This document shows positions 58,901 to 64,000 of a DNA stretch of 64,000 nt, piece after piece. Positions within the stretch are counted from its first letter, which is position 1; each line of letters starts with the position of its first letter. The stretch lies in NCBI GenBank assembly GCA_017165825.1, contig CM029384.1, positions 8,993,062 through 9,057,061 on the forward strand. Reading direction: 5' to 3'. Both the position numbers and the translations under genes were made by a program. A model generated the notes under the pieces. That model saw nothing but the letters and a program-made list of their open reading frames with translations, did no database searches and was not told the DNA's origin. This DNA is from Hepsetus odoe (taxonomy: Eukaryota; Chordata; Actinopteri; Characiformes; Hepsetidae).

Positions 58901-59218
58901 TAGAGCGACCAGATTCTGCAGCAGGAAGTCGAACCAGTCCGCGCCTACCTCGGGACCCAGGCGGCTGACGAGCGGGATATCTGACGTCAGCCGTGTCAGA
59001 CGTTTATCGAGCTCCCTGGCAGTGGCCGCTGGCGTCCGTCGTACCCAATCCTCGCCCTCCAATTCCTCACGGAGGTCCACGGACTCAACGCACGCCGGCA
59101 TCCTCGTCTCCCAGGTTCCAATAAACTCTAACGTCTTCTTGATCACGGCTGCACTTGTACGCAACACCCGCTCATGATCGCACTCCTGACTCGCGACGTC
59201 CAGGTACTGGCGGCTCAT
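55967..59218 (-). CDS. 1083-residue ORF in the LTR element: ASPM-like IQ repeats plus coiled coil
   Basis: The ATG lies 2 bp inside the 5' LTR, within the primer site, and the frame runs uninterrupted to 111 bp before the 3' LTR. Residues 1-125 (MSRQYLDVASQECDHERVL...) are GC-rich and not recognised; they might be gag-related. About 194-233 hold 13-residue tandem repeats (CAANGGVTVKDSP). About 365-665 hold some twelve IQ motifs spaced 23-27 residues apart (AATVIQCAYRAHCARTRY, AASLIQAAFRRHREVVKY), closest in style to ASPM, a spindle-pole protein whose IQ motifs bind calmodulin. About 675-875 are a charged coiled coil (EEQLNQTRAELRWVQDRN). The remainder is Ser-rich. No retroviral enzyme or zinc knuckle is seen. 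Lack of introns fits capture from spliced mRNA. Function unknown; expression unproven. Confidence 0.85.
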   Translation of the reverse strand: MSRQYLDVASQECDHERVLRTSAAVIKKTLEFIGTWETRMPACVESVDLREELEGEDWVRRTPAATARELDKRLTRLTSDIPLVSRLGPEVGADWFDFLLQNLVALAANTQRYLDTLNHVFFPARDMEGGASLTTGVTQRGRTTVNEPYVIQSGTLIVEPPCAIQRGDSAPKAPRDNHRDPPAENVPRAADRGATVKNSPCAANGGVTVKDSPCAANGGVTVKDSPCAANGGVTVNVALCAVQRENTAVNTASANNSKTVEINASCNLKHKRRAKKAARNKKSEAVAKKAVPDTESWKTAETDSCIVQLGRSTKEALHSKESCIKESTHKPSPTKPSAAQQTEKEQLQVSGKFRLKVRVQMRIEQEAAVTIQAQVRKHLSRKYYLKLLWAARTVQRYYRANKMMKQEMKSLKEKKMAAFVLQAAFRGMKTRQTLKQKHHAATVIQCAYRAHCARTRYLCIKYAAIAIQLRYRSTLEARKQREEFWKLHSAAMFLQACFRGQRVRREVILQHQAASLIQAAFRRHREVVKYQAIRVSAIIIQRHYRSYIKGKFEHEKFQVLRRSAICIQAAFRGYSVRKNVAAMHKAATVIQAVVRMHKQRSVFKKQRWAARVLQRRFRSWKLGHQQRQVYQLFRHTAICLQRSFRGKQARDLAKRIRAAGTIHSHLGDEQTSYMNVQITEQEELLTDLYQQLMVKEASMLQVTASVTNEGLKRKERITYLLPQLERTKGLLSGCQREIEAMETERKALAQDKGELQGKSARFREEREVSRIKLQAVTAVQRERLERTDEQRDQTVCQATKKVETPTIQEKLEAKIATMEEQLNQTRAELRWVQDRNVALQAELREAQSEVNKLSELEKQVRGMEARLSIFESLLTPQTPVYAGTLVIKARAEQLKNNLMEKRGKIPQVEQLHDDALPLVHPHSSADSEQGGSWRNSSGTSCSGTRSWDAASLRSKQQGSTTEKRKEPKDISNDLSQFKKANDFCTVDSVMRDVKNKDGRGWKQSSDYVRETSSLNPLKSVFSSLSSSAKARRSTESGDSSSDSRVKSRQQLKKWTELLGFPSPPPVPGHGWSGVLCIELVLWT
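58521..58640 (-). repeat. 39-bp in-frame tandem repeat within the element ORF
   Basis: Three near-identical 39-bp units (ACGCCTCCATTAGCTGCGCA...) and a diverged fourth encode 13-residue repeats around CAANGGVTVKDSP. A unit length that is a multiple of three preserves the reading frame. Confidence 0.9.
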
Positions 59219-59219
59219 T
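59210..59219 (-). promoter_or_regulatory. Self-priming primer-binding site of the LTR element
   Basis: AATGAGCCGC, one base inside the 5' LTR, complements GCGGCTCATT at 59424-59415 in the same LTR, at the predicted transcript 5' end. It does not look like the complement of a tRNA 3' end (no TGG start). Confidence 0.6.
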
Positions 59220-59220
59220 C

Positions 59221-59553
59221 TGTAACGGTGGTGGGGTTCAGGGAGGACGCCAACGCTGAGCCAGGAGTTCGGATCAAAACCCTTTATTAACTATATTTAC
59301 AAAAACAAGAAACAAGGACTGCAGTCCTAACTAAAACAAGGGAACTGCAGCCTAAACCAAGATACCCAGATGACCAAACACAAAACCACCATAAAGTGTA
59401 GGCAGAGCCTAACAAATGAGCCGCGCTCTGTTCTGACTCATCGGGGCTTAAATAGTCAGCCCCAATGAAACACACCTGTGCCTTCATTAGCTCAGGTGTG
59501 TTCAGTCAGAACAGAGCGCCCTCTATCGTGCACAAAACACCTGATCCGTGACA
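59221..59553 (-). repeat. 5' LTR with promoter
   Basis: 333 bp. TATTTAAG lies at 59454-59447 (minus) with the predicted transcript start near 59427-59424, and AATAAA lies further on towards the end of the LTR. Confidence 0.92.
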
Positions 59554-61210
59554 GTGCCTTGATATAATCCACCAAGTCATGTTTTTCTAGACCACAGATT
59601 CTGAGAGAGAAAACCCCGCTGATGGAAACTCCAGTTCATGAAAATAATCTGAAAAGTTATAACAGTGAGAGACAAGATAAACTCATCTAAACTGACTCAA
59701 GACAGGGAATATTTGAGAAACCTCTCATGGACTATGGGAAAGTAGAGCTCTAGTTTTAGCATTATGCCTGCATCTCCCATTTTCCTCTCATCTGTCTTCT
59801 ACCACTCTGTCTGTCTTGCAGCTCTCCCCCTTGTTTCACACGTCCTCTCTTCGCTCTAGCAGAAGCATAACTGCAAATGGCTAAAGATGAGTTGGCAGGT
59901 CTGGAGTAAATTTTAGCAGCTAATGCGCTGACCTCGGAGCAGAGGCTGCTTTTCTCATAAGGACATTAAAGTTCAGAGGAATGCAGACTATACCGTTTCT
60001 ACTTCAGGTCAAGTGTTGAGGACAATACGTGCTTTTCCTCTTCCAGGCATCAAAAGCTTTTCTAAAAGGAAGTGACTGGAATACAACACATTTTGAAAGA
60101 AAAATGAAAATATGGATTTAATCATAAATTTCAGCTTATGTTTTGCTTAACATTTCAAGCCTTTCGGGAACTGCAAAAAGTTATGAGCTCTGTAAGCTAT
60201 AACTATTTTTGAAAGGTTTTACTGACACACCAAAAAGTAATTTTGCATCCTGCTGCTTGTCTGAAAGTTGTAAATGTGTGCAGGAATAGCACAATTTACA
60301 TTATTGGAAAATGTCAAACTTTTGATGGGTAATGTATATGATTTACTCATGTAAAAGTAAAGGTCGTATCAGGAAGTGCAGGTAATTGCGTGAAATAGAG
60401 AAAGAAAAGCCTACTCGAACAATAGAGCCTAGCTTCTGAGATGGACTGTTTCCAGGCAGGTTTTGGCTCTGCTTTGGATGCTGAGATGTTTCTGAAGCTT
60501 GCTAGCTGTTTGACTTCTTCCTATTTTGCGTCATTTACTCACAGGTGCTCAGTTTATGTCACTCTTCCTCAAGCAGAACCCTTTCTTCCTGCTGTGAGAC
60601 CTTTAACACCTGCACATTTCAACCTCTCTGTATCTATGACCTGTTCCCTCTATTTCTTTCTCCCGGTTGTTGATTCTGTGACATTTAAATGAACGAAGGA
60701 AATTTAATTCCAGTTTAAACATGTGCACTCTCTCTTTATGAGGGTGAATGACAGAGGACATACTGTATATTGGATCTGAATCAATACGAATACATCTCAC
60801 TGTTAGATGTTAGAACTCAGGTTTAGTTTACATGCAGGGGTGTCAAATCATTATTCTGGAGGTTTAACACACTGGAGGGTTCAGATCCATTACATTGGAC
60901 TTTAATATTCAGGTGCCTGTAAAGATCTTCACAACCACAGACAGGTGCAATACATCTTCCAATCCTTTCAACCATTCCTAGAGTACTCTTAAAAATGTAA
61001 TGCGTGAGTGTTGAGAAGTAAAACATATAAAAAAAATAGAAAATATTAATGCTCTCTGGAAAGTTTGTTTGGTGACATACTGTGAATATTAGGGCCATAT
61101 TTTCAGTTTAGAGCAAATTCATTAAAAGACAGTAAAAAAAACAGCTGAATAATAAATCTAATTTCTGAGTTTATTGTCTCCAGGCCAGACTTAATAATGA
61201 TTATATGATA

Positions 61211-61472
61211 TAGGGGCAGCAGTGGCCTAGTGGTTAGGGATTTGGCCCCCAGATCAGAAGATTGTGGGCTCTATTCCCTCATCAGTAGGTTTCTCTGAGT
61301 TGCCCTTGAGCAAGGTACCGTCCCTGTCACTTTTCCCTGGATGCTTTCAATAGCTGTCCCTTGCTGTATGTGTGTGTATGGGTGAGAAGCAGAGGTTGAA
61401 TTTCGTTGTGTTTCACTGTGTGCTGTGCTGAGTTTCACAATGACAAGAATAGTCACTTCCATTTTAGAGTAG
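61211..61472 (+). repeat. tRNA-headed SINE, well preserved
   Basis: Starts GGGGCAGCAGTGGCCTAGTGG (A box TGGCCTAGTGG), followed by TTGTGGGCTCTATTCCC in the B-box position. The body has GCCCTTGAGCAAGGTACCG and the tail has TTTCACAATGACAAGAATAG. Most complete copy of the family in the window. Confidence 0.85.
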
Positions 61473-62593
61473 TTTAAATCCACATGTCATGATTCAAGAT
61501 GTGCATAACGCTTCTCTAAAAGGCCCTAAAGGGTCTCACGTGCTAAAATGATCACAGGACCTTATAGTCATGTGAAGGTTCTTTGAATATTTAAGTTTTT
61601 TTCTCATGCAAAATGTATTTATTTTTCTTTAACATCATCCTTGAGGGAACCTAAGATGGTTCTTCTGTGGCATCAGAAAGATGTATGGAGTTTTTTTACC
61701 AACACAAATCATCCAAAACTACAAGGATGAAAACTACTTTCAAAGCTAGGAAAAGTTCTATCCGTCATCCGCAAAGTAAACATATGGGAGATAAAAAGGT
61801 TTTTATATCATCCATAATTTACAAGTTTATACATTTGATCCAAGATAATACTGTTTTTCTTTATCGGCTTTTGATCTTGGTAGACATTAATATTACTGCA
61901 ATCTATCCATATGAAAAATAATATAATGATAACATAATGATGCGAATAATCAAATAGCTAACATTAATTATTTTAACTAACATTTTAACATATCTAAAAT
62001 GCTTCATTTTAATGTCACTGTTGGAACAAAACCTCCTATCTCCCACATAGTAACTTTATTGGAAAGGAAAACTTTCTTAATTTTAGTTAAGACACAGTGG
62101 AACAAATTACTTTAATTCATGTAATTTTGTAGCTTTTCTGTTGGTCATTTTCACACAAAGTAAAATGCAGCTGGTAGTTTTAAATTATGAAAATTTTAAA
62201 GCAGCAATGCGCTTTGTTTCAACATAAACATTTTTAGTTGTGTGTAAATTTGGTTGTGAATGAGGCATTCAGTCGAATCTCCATCATTACATTATCACTC
62301 TCCAGGCAGTCAGTGCTCTACAGGATCGCAGGGGGGATGAATGGCGTTTGGGAGCAGTTGGTTTAGAGTGATTTGAGCGAACGCAGGCTCTGAGTGTGTC
62401 CTTTGGATTGAACCCAGAGTTTGTGGGGAGCATGAATTCCTCTTGAAACAGCCTGTGAGTTCAGTGCCAAGTCATTACAGCACCCTTCAGATCGCACAGT
62501 CTGTAGAGTATACTCTCAGCCAAAACCTCTAATTCAGCTCTGCTATTACAGATAGTGTGTGACCACCTGCTCAGTCCACCACATACACATACA

Positions 62594-62605
62594 CACACAC
62601 ACACA

Positions 62606-62676
<71 letters not shown>
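62594..62676. repeat. (AC)n microsatellite
   Basis: About 80 bp of AC dinucleotides with one G interruption. Confidence 0.95.
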
Positions 62677-62681
<5 letters not shown>

Positions 62682-63538
62682 AACCAGCCCATGAGGCTGG
62701 GTCTGCTGATGGAACTGTTTAGGTATTCCAGTGGACATCAGTATTGACATCAAATAATTAGTCATTAAGAATAAGTAGGCTAGACCTCTTACACACTGAG
62801 AGGATGAATATGCCAGCTGCAATCACCAGTTTCTGGTGATTTTTTTCACTTCGCTGAATTTGATCTCATACTCATATAATAAAGGTGCCATGGACCTGCA
62901 GTGGTTCCATAAAGAACCGTTCATTGAATTGCCATTTTAAGAATCATTTTGGAGAAACATTATTAATTTTACATCCTCAATATCAGTTACTTTTTCCCTA
63001 AAACCATACGTCCATGAACCACTTAGAAAAAGGGGATTTTCACACTTTTAAACTCTAATGATTTTGCATTTTCTAGGAATTTTGTAGATTTAAACATTTT
63101 CAGTAGTTTAGAACAGTATATAAAATTAATATGTTAATGTTGCGGATTCCTGTCTCCAGCAAAGTAAAGAAATGAGGATCATTATGCAGTGCACATGAAA
63201 CTACTCTGAATCATTTATTCAGACTTGGGAATTATGTAAAAAATGTTTAAGCTTATAAAACCATACCACTCCACATAAACCACTTCAAACACACACATTA
63301 CCCAGTCTCTTTCATTCCAGTCCCCTGGGTCTTTCTGTCTGCCTATCTATCTTTCTGCCTGTCTGTCTGGGCAGTTCTGACCCTTTGCACCTGTGCTGAA
63401 AGACCATATGGACACTCAGCTCTTCTGTGATAACCCCAGAGCTCTCTTTCACCCTTGGATCTAAACACCTCTCCACACTGCCTGTTTTACTTCTGCCTGG
63501 GCTCAACCATATTAGCCTTTCACCTGCTCGAATGAAAA

Positions 63539-63539
<1 letters not shown>

Positions 63540-63582
<43 letters not shown>
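63540..63582. repeat. (GT)n microsatellite
   Basis: About 42 bp of GT dinucleotides. Confidence 0.95.
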
Positions 63583-63586
<4 letters not shown>

Positions 63587-64000
63587 TGCATCTACAATAC
63601 TGAAAAGGACATAGAATTTTACCTGAAACATGATTCATGACAATAACATAACCATGATACGGAAGATGTCATATGCTATCGAGGATTGCCATGAGAGATG
63701 ATGTCTGTTAAGAAAACAGCAGTGCTGGCTGCTACTGTAACAATATTTGATGTCATCATTGAACTAACGGGTCCCATAAACCATAAAGAAACCAAAATAT
63801 TGACACTATTATATCAATCATGACAACTTGTGACATGTGCTATGCTTCGTTTACAGCATTCATATGTTAATGTTATTTACCAGCGTCAGGGTAAAGTAAT
63901 TCAATACAGTGAGAATCAAATCAGTGCAGCCCCTGTATGGTTTATGGATGAACACATTGAAGTGGAGTTATAACCTCAGTTTACTCTAGTTTGAGGTTTT

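Larger units (their letters stand above)
55523..59553 (-). mobile_element. Young non-autonomous LTR retrotransposon carrying a non-gag-pol ORF
   Basis: Two 333-bp LTRs (55523-55855 and 59221-59553) look identical along their length, start TG and end CA, and are flanked by a 5-bp target duplication GTGCC (55518-55522 and 59554-59558). Transcription runs on the minus strand: each LTR has TATTTAAG and then AATAAA in that direction. A polypurine tract lies just inside the 3' LTR (55856-55873). Directly inside the 5' LTR the sequence AATGAGCCGC (59219 down to 59210) complements GCGGCTCATT in the LTR (59424 down to 59415), about 30 bp after the TATA box, as in self-priming Tf1/sushi-group elements. 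No protease, reverse transcriptase, RNase H or integrase motif is present, so movement would need enzymes supplied by another element. Confidence 0.92.
59559..64000. other. Intergenic DNA, no gene recognised
   Basis: Contains a possible dispersed-repeat end (60835-60900), a SINE (61211-61472) and AC/GT microsatellites (62594-62676 and 63540-63582). I see no coding exon. Confidence 0.5.

Noticed and set aside
61211..61290. tRNA-like A and B boxes in the SINE heads, considered as tRNA genes
   Set aside because: The sequences occur many times with the same non-tRNA body and tail and do not fold into a complete tRNA; they are SINE promoters.

Overview
This window is nuclear DNA from a ray-finned fish, most likely an otophysan teleost. 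The protein sequences are teleost-like. The non-coding DNA is packed with CA/GA/TA microsatellites, tRNA-headed SINEs, Tc1/mariner copies and a LINE of kinds common in fish. Genus or species cannot be read from the sequence. All host genes are intron-containing, so I assembled them from splice junctions and reading-frame continuity rather than from long ORFs.

Layout. (1) 1-3330: exon 1 of neuronal pentraxin receptor (nptxr, minus strand) with a CpG-rich 5' region. Its apparent start is a CTG in a perfect Kozak context; the remaining exons lie outside the window. (2) 8089-16087: cbx6, a Polycomb chromobox gene (minus), complete in five exons with a probable long 3' UTR. (3) 17010-30439: baiap2l2 (plus), head-to-head with cbx6, 14 exons encoding an I-BAR domain, an SH3 domain and a conserved C-terminal tail. 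Every junction keeps frame except inside exon 1, which carries two apparent one-base insertions. Its intron 7 has grown to 6.2 kb through a Tc1 element with nested insertions and an internally deleted LINE. (4) 34098-38418: a complete 109-residue parvalbumin gene (minus), convergent with baiap2l2. (5) 38419-55517: gene-poor DNA with microsatellites, SINEs and old transposon pieces, including one arm of a perfect 108-bp inverted duplication beside the parvalbumin 5' end. (6) 55518-59558: a young 4.03-kb LTR retrotransposon. (7) 59559-64000: repeat-rich DNA with no recognisable gene.

NPTXR, CBX6, BAIAP2L2 and PVALB all lie in human 22q12-q13, so the host genes form a conserved synteny block. 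They do not form a functional pathway: synaptic receptor, Polycomb reader, membrane-bending actin adaptor and calcium buffer.

The most unusual object is the LTR element at 55523-59553. Its two 333-bp LTRs appear identical, it is flanked by a GTGCC target duplication, and it has a polypurine tract. It also has a primer site matching a Tf1/sushi-type self-priming arrangement: ten bases just inside the 5' LTR complement the predicted start of its own transcript. In place of gag-pol it carries one uninterrupted 1083-codon ORF with an unrecognised N-terminal part, 13-residue tandem repeats, about twelve ASPM-like IQ motifs and a long coiled coil. I read it as a non-autonomous retroelement that has captured host coding sequence and moved recently.
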